Shown: in pieces, positions 27,468-35,344 of the stretch | Numbering within the stretch: the stretch's first letter is position 1 | Layout: every line of letters starts with the position of its first letter | From: GCA-2746605 sp963704835 | Lineage (GTDB): Bacteria; Bacteroidota; Ignavibacteria; Ignavibacteriales; Melioribacteraceae | Length of the DNA stretch: 64,000 bases | Direction of reading: 5' to 3' | Assembly (NCBI GenBank): GCA_963704835.1 | Contig: CAVPHW010000004.1 | Coordinates: forward strand, 1-64,000 | Translations under genes and position numbers: made by a program | Notes under the pieces: generated by a model | Told to the model about the DNA's origin: nothing | Database searches by the model: none | Seen by the model: only the letters and a program-made list of their open reading frames with translations

Positions 27468-27746
27468 ATGACACTTGACGCACTTGGTATGATAGAAACC
27501 AAAGGATTAGTTGGTGCTATTGAAGCTGCAGATGCAATGGTAAAAGCTGCAAAAGTTGAACTATTAGGAAAAGAAATTATTGGCGGCGGCTACGTAACAG
27601 TAATGGTACGTGGAGATGTTGGAGCAGTAAAAGCAGCAACAGATGCTGGTGCAGCAGCTGCGCAAAGAGTTGGAGAGTTAGTCTCTGTTCATGTAATTCC
27701 AAGACCTCATTCTGATGTGGAATTAATTTTACCTCAAAGAAAATAA
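27468..27746 (+). CDS. Bacterial microcompartment hexameric shell protein (BMC-H)
   Basis: This 92-residue protein is a canonical single-domain BMC-H of the PduA/CcmK/EutM type: LGMIETKGLVGAIEAADAMVKAAKV, pore-region GGGYVTVMVRGDVGAV and AGAAAAQRVGELVSVHVIPRPH. Lys26 and Arg79 fall at the PduA positions that knit hexamers together. Such proteins tile the facets of polyhedral organelles and the GGG stretch lines the central pore. GGGAG precedes the start. A second BMC gene follows after six bases. Confidence 0.96.
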   Translation: MTLDALGMIETKGLVGAIEAADAMVKAAKVELLGKEIIGGGYVTVMVRGDVGAVKAATDAGAAAAQRVGELVSVHVIPRPHSDVELILPQRK

Positions 27747-27752
27747 TTCCAT

Positions 27753-28433
27753 ATGAATTTTGCATTAGGTTTAATTGAAACTAAGGGATTAATAGGTGCT
27801 ATTGAGGCGGCAGATGCAATGGCAAAAGCCGCTAAGGTGAAAATTATTAGCAAAGAACTTGTTTCTGGTGCTTTAGTTATTATAAAAGTAACTGGTGAAA
27901 CTGCTGCTGTTAAAGCTGCTGTTGATGCCGGTTCTTTTGCCGCTCAACGGGTTGGACAGTTAGTTTCCGCTCATGTAATTCCAAGACCAGATGATCAAAT
28001 TGATATTTTAATTAATGATCGAAATGGTAAAACGACCGAATCTGCTAAAGAAAAGAATCCTGTTCTTGTGAATGAAACATCTAAAAAGCAGCAAGTTACC
28101 GCAAGTTCCCCAAAAGAAACTCGGATTGACCAAAGTAAGAACATAAATACTATTGAAAAAGTTGTAGAGCAGACTGATGCCAAAATTGTTAAAAATGTAA
28201 TTGTTAAAAAAACTAGTGCTGGTGAACCTAAAGAGAAGATAATAACTAAGACAGATGTTCCCACTAAATCTGGTTCGTCAAAAAAAATACCAACATTAGC
28301 TAATTTAGAAATATTAAATGTTCATTCATTACGAAGAATAGCACGTGGCATAGAGGACTTTCCTATTAAGGGTCGTGAAATATCTAAAGCTAATAGAGGC
28401 AAACTTTTAGATTACTTTAGAAAACTACAATAA
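27753..28433 (+). CDS. BMC-domain shell protein with long C-terminal tail
   Basis: Residues 1-90 form a BMC-H domain closely related to the previous gene (probable tandem duplication), but the pore segment reads VSGALVIIKVTGE instead of GGGYVTVMVRGD. A Lys/Ser/Thr/Glu-rich linker spans about 91-180. The tail ends in a compact basic helical module, 181-226 (LANLEILNVHSLRRIARGI ... GREISKANRGKLLDYFRK), reminiscent of small SAP/Rho-N-like helical motifs. The tail could bind cargo, nucleic acid or another shell part; this is not known. The gene ends before the terminator at 28465. Confidence 0.9.
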   Translation: MNFALGLIETKGLIGAIEAADAMAKAAKVKIISKELVSGALVIIKVTGETAAVKAAVDAGSFAAQRVGQLVSAHVIPRPDDQIDILINDRNGKTTESAKEKNPVLVNETSKKQQVTASSPKETRIDQSKNINTIEKVVEQTDAKIVKNVIVKKTSAGEPKEKIITKTDVPTKSGSSKKIPTLANLEILNVHSLRRIARGIEDFPIKGREISKANRGKLLDYFRKLQ

Positions 28434-28464
28434 TGAATTGTTCAATATGCTTCAAATTTTTTAA

Positions 28465-28490
28465 ACTCCACAATAATGTGGAGTTTTTTA
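28465..28490 (+). terminator. Rho-independent terminator after the BMC pair
   Basis: The perfect 8-bp stem ACTCCACA/TGTGGAGT (28465-28472 and 28477-28484) has a four-base loop and is followed by six Ts. With the promoter at 27405 it isolates the BMC pair as a two-gene unit. Confidence 0.85.
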
Positions 28491-28500
28491 TATTTACCAT

Positions 28501-29412
28501 ATGAAAAGAAAAATTATATCAATTAGTTTGATCTCAATATTTTCAATATTACTGTGGGTTTTTGTTTCATTTGAAGATGAGTTTTCTATCAATTTAACAT
28601 TACCTATACAAGTTACAGGAGTGCCCGAAAATTTAGCTCTAAGTTCAATCTCATCAAATAAAGTTTCTTTAAGTCTTAAAGGTAGAGGTTGGCAATTGGC
28701 CCAATATACTCTTGGACTTGATCCTAAATTCTTAATTCCATCTCCCCAAATTGAAGGTGAGGAGGTAGTATCAACCAAAAATCTTATTTATCTTAATTCG
28801 TGGATCTCATCAGCTATGCAAATTTCTGATGTAAGTCCTGAAAAAATAAATGTTAAAGTTGAAAAGTATATCACTAAAAAAGTAGTTGTTGTTCCTATTC
28901 TTTCGCTTCAATATAAACCTGGTTTTGATGTTATTTCAAAAATTGTTATTCAACCAGACTCAATATTTATTTCAGGACCAGAAAGTATAGTAAATGATTT
29001 TTCTATGATAAATACGGAAAGAAGTACTCTTAATAATTTAGAAAGAGAGACTTCTATTAAATTGTTATTAAATAAGCCGAATTATTTAACATTAGAAACA
29101 GAAGAGTGTATCGTTAGTTTTGACGTCCAAAAAATCGTGGATAAATCATTTGAAAATATTAGTGTTCAAACAAAAAATATTCCTTCCAGATATGAACTAA
29201 ATCTGTCACCCATCTCTTTGGCTATTATTTTGAGAGGCGGAATAAATACTTTAAGCCGACTTAAAAATGAAGACATAACAGCATATATAAATTTTGACCA
29301 AGCTTTAAATGATACTACAGGTTCAATTGAACCCATTATTGAAATTCCTGAGTTCACTTCAATTATTGATACCAAACCTAAAAAACTAGATTACATAATA
29401 AAAAAATATTAA
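28501..29412 (+). CDS. YbbR-domain (CdaR-like) membrane-anchored protein
   Basis: This 303-residue protein has one N-terminal membrane helix (IISISLISIFSILLWVFVSF) and a periplasmic part built of YbbR-like beta repeats (LPIQVTGVPENLALSSIS; VVVVPILSLQYKPGFDVISKIVIQPDSIFISGPESIV). YbbR proteins regulate the diadenylate cyclase CdaA when the two genes are adjacent; no cdaA is seen here. It ends one base before tmk. Confidence 0.75.
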   Translation: MKRKIISISLISIFSILLWVFVSFEDEFSINLTLPIQVTGVPENLALSSISSNKVSLSLKGRGWQLAQYTLGLDPKFLIPSPQIEGEEVVSTKNLIYLNSWISSAMQISDVSPEKINVKVEKYITKKVVVVPILSLQYKPGFDVISKIVIQPDSIFISGPESIVNDFSMINTERSTLNNLERETSIKLLLNKPNYLTLETEECIVSFDVQKIVDKSFENISVQTKNIPSRYELNLSPISLAIILRGGINTLSRLKNEDITAYINFDQALNDTTGSIEPIIEIPEFTSIIDTKPKKLDYIIKKY

Positions 29413-29413
29413 T

Positions 29414-30037
29414 ATGTTTATTACCTTCGAAGGATTGGATTTCTGCGGTAAATCCACACAAATAAAATTATTGGAAAAATACTTACACGATAAAGGTTTT
29501 TCAGTGTTGTTTATCCGTGAACCAGGCGGAGTTGAAATTTCTGAGAAAATTAGAAATATTCTATTAGATAGAAAAAATTCTTCCATGCATTTTGAAACGG
29601 AATTGCTATTGTTTTCAGCTAGCAGGGCACAACTTGTAAGAGAAGAAATTATTCCCAAGCTGAAAAAAAAATATATCGTACTTTCCGATAGATTTCATGA
29701 TTCTTCTATCGCATATCAAGGATTTGGAAGAGGATTAAATACAAAGTTTGTAACTAATCTACAGAATTTTGCAATTGGCGAGGCAAAACCAGATTTAACT
29801 TTTTTCTTAGATATTCCAATTGAAGAAGTTTTGTTAAGAAAATCTAAAGTGGATAGAAAAGATTTAGATAGAATTGAGGTTTCTAAGAAAGAATTTTATG
29901 TAAAAGTTAGATCAGGATATAAAAAAATTGCTGAATCTGAGGAACGATTTGTTACTATTGATGGTCTAAAATCCGTTGAAATTATTCATAGTGAAATTAA
30001 GTCTGCGGTCAAAAAATTTATGAAAGGTAGAAGTTAG
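29414..30037 (+). CDS. tmk: Thymidylate kinase
   Basis: This 207-residue protein has the P-loop FEGLDFCGKSTQ, the DRF motif (LSDRFHDSSIAYQGFGRG), the REPGG motif and the LFFLDIPIEEVLLRK segment. It phosphorylates dTMP to dTDP. The P-loop has a Cys in place of the usual Gly/Ala (GLDFCGKST). It is closely spaced between the ybbR-like gene and ctpA. Confidence 0.95.
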   Translation: MFITFEGLDFCGKSTQIKLLEKYLHDKGFSVLFIREPGGVEISEKIRNILLDRKNSSMHFETELLLFSASRAQLVREEIIPKLKKKYIVLSDRFHDSSIAYQGFGRGLNTKFVTNLQNFAIGEAKPDLTFFLDIPIEEVLLRKSKVDRKDLDRIEVSKKEFYVKVRSGYKKIAESEERFVTIDGLKSVEIIHSEIKSAVKKFMKGRS

Positions 30038-30038
30038 T

Positions 30039-31688
30039 ATGAAAATATATTTAAATAGAATTTTTGGATTAGTCTTAATATTTATTTTAAGTGGTTTTGT
30101 TAGTGGTGATTCCGACATTTATTTTCAAATGTCTAAGGGCATTGATATCTTCGGTAGAGTTTACAAAGAAGTTGCGTTAAACTATGTTGATGAGGTTAAA
30201 CCAGAATCGTTTATGTTAGAAGGCATTAGAGGAATGTTATCTACTTTAGATCCTTATACTGTTTACATTGATGAAAATCACCAGAAAGACATTGAACTAA
30301 TAACTAAAGGGAAGTATGGCGGTATTGGGGCTACTGTGGGTTTGTACAATGATAAAATTACGATAGTAGATTTAATTGAAGGTTATTCAGCTCAGCGTCA
30401 AGGAATTAGAATAGGTGATATAATCCGTAAAGTTGATACTATTGAAGTATCCAAGGAAAACTATGATGAACTTGGCAACTATCTAAAGCGCGAACCTGGA
30501 ACTGAAATCTCTGTGACTATTGAAAGAGACGGAGTTAAAGGGAATATAGTTTTTAACTTAGTAAGTGAAGAAATAGAAATTAAAAATTTAACATACTTTG
30601 GCTTCTATCCTGAAGAAAGTAATAATGTCTACCTTAAGTTAAGCGGATTTTCAAGAAGTGCTGGGGATGAAATTAAAAAGGCAATTCAACAACTTAGGAT
30701 TGAGAAAGAAATAAAAAGCATAGTTCTAGATTTAAGGGGAAATCCTGGTGGTTTACTTGATGCAGCAATTGACGTTAGCGAAAAGTTTTTACCTACGGAC
30801 ACAGAGGTTGTATCAATTAAAGGAAGGGATAATTCAAAAGTACAAGTATTTACATCCAAAGAAGAACCGATTGCTGGTTTGTCAAACCTTGCAATACTAG
30901 TTGATAATGGTTCTGCTTCTGCCTCTGAAATTGTAGCCGGTGCGCTTCAAGATCATGATAGAGGAGTAATTCTTGGCACCAAATCCTATGGAAAAGGATT
31001 GGTTCAAACTGTAATTCCTTTGTCATATAATACTTCATTGAAAATGACTACCGCAAGATATTACACACCTAGTGGCCGTTGCATTCAAGAGATTGATTAT
31101 TCAAAAGAGAAAGAAATATTTGGTCAAAGTGTTGTTGATGAAGATAAAGTTTATTTCACAGACAATAAAAGAGAGGTTTTTGCCAGAGGTGGAATTACAC
31201 CCGACTCGATTATTATTAATTCTTCTGAATCCCACCTAGTAAGATCTTTATTGGCAAAAGGAATGTTTTTTAAATTTGCTACAAACTTTTTTAATACTTC
31301 ATCCAAAGAAGAAATAAACAGTAAGTCTGATGAAATGTTATTTAGTTTGTTCCTTACCTATTTGGATAATCAAGAATTTAATTACAAAACTCAATCTGAG
31401 ATGTTGATAAGCGAATTAAAAGAATCTATTAAAAAAGAAGGATATAACTCTAATCTGCTGGAAGATGTTGAAAAATTTGATATAAAATTTGATTTAATAA
31501 AACAGAAAGAATTGAATAAATATAAGAATGATATTATTTCCGAAATTAAACAAGAGCTTGCTGCCAGAAAAGATGGTAGAAAAGGAAGAATCACACAATC
31601 TTTAAAATATGATATTCAATTTTCTACAGCTTTGGAGATTTTAAAAAGCAGCAAAACTTATTCTTCAATCCTTAATTCTAAAAATTAA
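30039..31688 (+). CDS. ctpA: S41 family C-terminal processing peptidase
   Basis: This 549-residue protein has an N-terminal hydrophobic export signal (IFGLVLIFILSGFVSG), a PDZ domain (about 90-170: GKYGGIGATVGL...AQRQGIRIGDIIRKVD) and the S41 core. Ser294 in NGSASASEIVAGAL and Lys319 in GTKSYGKGLVQT are 25 residues apart, as in known C-terminal processing proteases. It trims unfolded or tail-tagged envelope proteins. The Lys-rich C-terminal extension of ~130 residues is usual in Bacteroidota homologues. Confidence 0.93.
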   Translation: MKIYLNRIFGLVLIFILSGFVSGDSDIYFQMSKGIDIFGRVYKEVALNYVDEVKPESFMLEGIRGMLSTLDPYTVYIDENHQKDIELITKGKYGGIGATVGLYNDKITIVDLIEGYSAQRQGIRIGDIIRKVDTIEVSKENYDELGNYLKREPGTEISVTIERDGVKGNIVFNLVSEEIEIKNLTYFGFYPEESNNVYLKLSGFSRSAGDEIKKAIQQLRIEKEIKSIVLDLRGNPGGLLDAAIDVSEKFLPTDTEVVSIKGRDNSKVQVFTSKEEPIAGLSNLAILVDNGSASASEIVAGALQDHDRGVILGTKSYGKGLVQTVIPLSYNTSLKMTTARYYTPSGRCIQEIDYSKEKEIFGQSVVDEDKVYFTDNKREVFARGGITPDSIIINSSESHLVRSLLAKGMFFKFATNFFNTSSKEEINSKSDEMLFSLFLTYLDNQEFNYKTQSEMLISELKESIKKEGYNSNLLEDVEKFDIKFDLIKQKELNKYKNDIISEIKQELAARKDGRKGRITQSLKYDIQFSTALEILKSSKTYSSILNSKN

Positions 31689-31864
31689 CTCTCACTATTT
31701 TGAATATTTTTCTAGAAATGTTTCTGGAATAATTTGTATCTGAATTGATTGGAATTTGAATCTAAAAGCAATACCAGCACAAATTTCTTATTGAAACATT
31801 TTACACATGAAAATGTTAAATTTACTTAGTGAATTTAATCTTTTTGATCTTTTCTGCATCAAAT

Positions 31865-31893
31865 TTGAAATAAAAATTAGATATAAGTATAAT
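31865..31893 (+). promoter_or_regulatory. Sigma-70-type promoter of htpG
   Basis: TTGAAA (31865-31870), a 17-base spacer and a perfect TATAAT (31888-31893). Transcription would begin near 31900, giving a leader of about 13 bases that holds little more than the GGAGG (31904-31908). No CIRCE element or sigma-32-type site is seen. Confidence 0.65.
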
Positions 31894-31912
31894 AAAATAT
31901 TATGGAGGAATA

Positions 31913-33829
31913 ATGTCCGAGACACATATTGAAGAAACAAAACTAGAGTTTAAAGCTGAGGTAAAACAGCTTCTAGATATTCTGGTTCACTCACTTTACA
32001 CACATAAAGAAATATTTTTAAGGGAATTAATCTCCAATGCATCTGATGCTATGGACAAACTTAGATTTGAGTCTAATAGAGGAACTGAAATTTCTGATAA
32101 AGATCTTGAATTGGAAATTAACATTTCTATTGATAAGGATAAAAAAGTATTAAAAATTTCTGATAGCGGAATTGGTATGACCCACGATGAAATCATTAGT
32201 AATATTGGAACTATTGCAAAATCCGGGACATCAGAATTTCTTAAGGTTATGGCGCAAAGCAAAGAGGATGCGAGCAATATTATTGGTCGGTTTGGAATTG
32301 GCTTTTATTCCGTTTTTATGGTAGCTAAGGAAGTAGTAATAAGAACAAAATCCTTTCAAAAAGATGAACCTGCTTTGAAATGGGTTTCTGATGGATTAGG
32401 TTCATACACTATTTCACAATTGGAGGAGCCTACAAAACGGGGAACAACTATTGAAGTCCATCTTAAAGAGGATATGGACGAATTTTTAGAAAAATATAGA
32501 TTAGACTCAATTGTCAAAAAGCACTCTAGTTTTATCACATTCCCAATTAAAGTGGAAAACGAACAAGTAAATACTGTTTCCGCTTTATGGAGAGAACCAA
32601 AGTCTAATATTAAACCAGAACAATATAAAGAGTTTTATAAGTTCTTAACGTATGATCAAGATGAGCCTTTAACTACCATTCACAGAAGCGTTGATGCACC
32701 GATCCAGTTTACTAGTTTACTATTTATTCCAAAGAAAAATATGGATATGTTCGGTTATAATAGAGAAGAGTACGGTCTAGATTTATATGTTCGCCGCGTT
32801 CTTATTCAACATCAGAACAAAGACCTTTTACCTGAATATTTAAGTTTTGTGAAAGGAGTTGTAGATTCTGAAGATCTGCCACTTAATATTTCTAGAGAAA
32901 CACTTCAAGAAAATATTATTTTTTCTAAGATTTCATCTAGTGTAACATCACAAATTTTGTCTGATCTTTCAACATTGGCCGAAAAAGAAGAAGATAAGTA
33001 TAAAGATTTCTGGAAAGAGCATGGAAAGACTTTTAAGATGGGATATATGGATTATTCAAATCAAGAAAAGTTCATAAAACTATTGCGTTTCAATACTTCG
33101 TTTTCAAAAGATGCAACTGAACTTTTTAGTCTTGAACAATATGTTGAAAGAATGAAGACAGAACAAAAGGATATTTATTATTTAGCCGGAAGCAGCAGAG
33201 ATGCTGTTTCACTCGATCCACATCTAGAAATATTCAAAAGTAAAGGTATTGAGGTTTTATATCTTTATGATCCAATGGATGAGTTTGTGATGGAAGCATT
33301 GCGGAAGTTTAAAGATTTTGAGATAAAATCAGCTGAACAAGCAGATATTAAAAAACTAGGTAAGTTAGAAAATGTTGAAACTGAAAAGAAAGAGAAGGCT
33401 GAAGAACTCTCCAAAGAAGATAAAAAACATTTTTCTAGTTTGCTGAAAAGAATGAAAGAAATTCTGGGAGATAGAATTAAAGATGTTAAGGAATCTGATA
33501 GATTAAGTGGAAGCCCAATTGTGCTTGTAAATCCTGATGATGGAATGACTTCAACAATGCAGAAAATTATGAATATAACAGGCAAAATGGAGACCGTGCC
33601 ACCAAAGATTATGGAAGTTAACAAAGATCACAAGTTGGTTAGAAACTTAATTAAGGTATTTAAATCCAACGATAAAGACGAATATATTACAACTGTTGTA
33701 GAGCAATTATATGAATCTTCTTTATTATTAGAAGGATTTTTATATGACCCACATAAACTTGTGAACAGGGTAAATTCACTTTTGGAAAATTCTAGTGATT
33801 GGTATGCAAGTGTTAAAAAATTAGAATAA
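31913..33829 (+). CDS. htpG: Molecular chaperone HtpG (Hsp90)
   Basis: This 638-residue protein has the GHKL ATPase domain motifs (LRELISNASDAMDKLRF, ISDSGIGMTHDEI, GRFGIGFYSVFMVA), the middle domain (RVLIQHQNKDLLPEYLSFVKGVVDSEDLPLNISRE) and the C-terminal dimerisation domain. It helps folding of client proteins under stress. A strong promoter and GGAGG precede it and a terminator follows, so it is monocistronic. Confidence 0.97.
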   Translation: MSETHIEETKLEFKAEVKQLLDILVHSLYTHKEIFLRELISNASDAMDKLRFESNRGTEISDKDLELEINISIDKDKKVLKISDSGIGMTHDEIISNIGTIAKSGTSEFLKVMAQSKEDASNIIGRFGIGFYSVFMVAKEVVIRTKSFQKDEPALKWVSDGLGSYTISQLEEPTKRGTTIEVHLKEDMDEFLEKYRLDSIVKKHSSFITFPIKVENEQVNTVSALWREPKSNIKPEQYKEFYKFLTYDQDEPLTTIHRSVDAPIQFTSLLFIPKKNMDMFGYNREEYGLDLYVRRVLIQHQNKDLLPEYLSFVKGVVDSEDLPLNISRETLQENIIFSKISSSVTSQILSDLSTLAEKEEDKYKDFWKEHGKTFKMGYMDYSNQEKFIKLLRFNTSFSKDATELFSLEQYVERMKTEQKDIYYLAGSSRDAVSLDPHLEIFKSKGIEVLYLYDPMDEFVMEALRKFKDFEIKSAEQADIKKLGKLENVETEKKEKAEELSKEDKKHFSSLLKRMKEILGDRIKDVKESDRLSGSPIVLVNPDDGMTSTMQKIMNITGKMETVPPKIMEVNKDHKLVRNLIKVFKSNDKDEYITTVVEQLYESSLLLEGFLYDPHKLVNRVNSLLENSSDWYASVKKLE

Positions 33830-33852
33830 TTTCTTTAATCAAGTTAAAATTG

Positions 33853-33884
33853 AGCCTGCCCACAATTGTGAGCGGGCTTTTCTA
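33853..33884 (+). terminator. Rho-independent terminator after htpG
   Basis: AGCCTGC (33853-33859) pairs with GCGGGCT (33872-33878) with one G-U pair, and the inner CACAATTGTG adds a nested palindrome. A T-rich run follows. Confidence 0.8.
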
Positions 33885-33996
33885 TTTATTTGTCTATGGG
33901 TTAAATAATTTTATTTTAAATATGCGCTAACATATTATTATATAATGTTTTGGAGCTGTCAATTAAAGTTATTATTTATATTATTATCGGGGAATT

Positions 33997-34968
33997 TTGA
34001 ATACTAAAAATAAAATGAATGCTAATATCTCACTTGATTTAGATAATCAATGGGCATATATGAAAGTTCATGGGGATGAAGGTTGGGATAAATATCCATC
34101 TTATTTCAATAAATTTATTCCCCATAGTTTAGAAATGCTTAAAAAATATAACTTAAAAATTACATTTTTTATTGTAGGGAGAGATGCAGACGACCAAGGA
34201 AATTCTGAAGTTATGTCAGAAATTACCAGACATGGTCACGAGGTTGGTAATCACTCTTACAATCATGAAGCTGCATTCAACTTTTATTCAAGGGAAGAAA
34301 TTCTAGATGAGCTAAATAGAACTGAAGATGCAATAGAAAATGTAACTGGAGCACGACCAATCGGATTCCGCGGGCCTGGATTTAGTAGGAGCAAGCTGCT
34401 TTATAATATTCTGCATGAAAAAAAATACTTATATGACGCTTCAATTTTACCAACTTGGATTGGACCATTAGCAAGAGCATATTATTTTCGACAATCTAAC
34501 TTAACGAAAGATGAACGAAAATCCCGTGAAGGATTATTTGGATCTTTTTCAGATGGATTTCAAAGAATAAAACCCTTTGTCTGGGATTTGGGAAATCAAA
34601 GCACTTTACTTGAAATTCCGGTAAGCACCATTCCAATCATGAAACTCCCATTTCATTTTAGCTATTTGCATTACTTGGCAAAGATTTCAGAAAAATTAAT
34701 GGATACATATATACAAACTGCTGTTACTCTTTGTAAGTTGACAAACACAGAACCAAGTTTTTTACTTCACCCACTTGATCTTATTGGAGGAGATTTAATA
34801 CCAGAGTTAAACTTTTTCCCTGGAATGGATTTATCGACCAGTTACAAAACTGAACTTTTTGCTATTGTAATGGAAAAAATGACAAACAATTTTAATATGA
34901 TAAGTATGAGTGAACATGCTAAAGAAATTTTGATGAGAGATAACCTACCTCGAAAAAATGTTCAATAA
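33997..34968 (+). CDS. Polysaccharide deacetylase family protein (NodB fold)
   Basis: This ~323-residue protein shows NodB-type motifs: the acidic pair in ISLDLDNQW, the metal motif HEVGNHSYNHE (His-x3-His), GFRGPGFS and the late LLHPLD. It should remove N-acetyl or related groups from a carbohydrate in a metal-dependent reaction. No signal peptide is seen, so a cytoplasmic sugar-lipid or nucleotide-sugar substrate is possible. TTG at 33997 and ATG at 34015 are both possible starts. It is a single-gene unit between the htpG terminator and an empty gap. Confidence 0.8.
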   Translation: MNTKNKMNANISLDLDNQWAYMKVHGDEGWDKYPSYFNKFIPHSLEMLKKYNLKITFFIVGRDADDQGNSEVMSEITRHGHEVGNHSYNHEAAFNFYSREEILDELNRTEDAIENVTGARPIGFRGPGFSRSKLLYNILHEKKYLYDASILPTWIGPLARAYYFRQSNLTKDERKSREGLFGSFSDGFQRIKPFVWDLGNQSTLLEIPVSTIPIMKLPFHFSYLHYLAKISEKLMDTYIQTAVTLCKLTNTEPSFLLHPLDLIGGDLIPELNFFPGMDLSTSYKTELFAIVMEKMTNNFNMISMSEHAKEILMRDNLPRKNVQ

Positions 34969-35344
34969 TTATTTTGAAATAATTTAATATTTGTTAAGTT
35001 AAATACTTTATAATATTTTTTATATATTTAAGTATAACCCATTGTAAATAGGTATACTTTGGATTCAACTTCTGAAATAGTTTTTGTTCACTTCAAACCT
35101 AATGATTTTTTTCAAAAGTATATTAAGAAAAATTCAGTATTTAAAAGCAAAAAAACACTCCAATATCAACAAAAACTAACTCCTACAGATTTTGTATATC
35201 TAACATATAATCTTGTATGTATTCCAGATAATATTTTTGGTGATGGCATTATCTCACCAAATTCTAGAGTGCAAATTAATGTATCGAAAAAAAAATGAAT
35301 ACTATTTAAAATTCAAAATATTTCATTCCCAAAAGAGAGGAAAT
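34969..35344 (+). other. 376-base AT-rich gap with no convincing gene
   Basis: The gap before the GH16 gene holds a TTG-started open frame of 79 codons (35059-35298) with no recognisable family and no clear ribosome-binding site. AT-rich tracts near 35005-35035 contain TATAAT-like hexamers without a good -35 box. It probably contains the GH16 promoter and leader. GAGAGGAAAT directly before 35345 is the ribosome-binding site for that gene. Confidence 0.4.

Noticed and set aside
31795..31817. AACATTTT-N7-AAAATGTT dyad between ctpA and htpG as a terminator or heat-shock operator
   Set aside because: No T-run follows and it is not CIRCE-like; in such AT-rich sequence an 8-bp dyad is easily chance.
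35059..35298. 79-codon open frame before the GH16 gene
   Set aside because: TTG start without a ribosome-binding site, no recognisable family, and it lies in a gap expected to hold a promoter. Kept only as a remark.
35213..35344. Longer N-terminus for the GH16 protein
   Set aside because: The ATG at 35345 has a good ribosome-binding site and starts a clear signal peptide.
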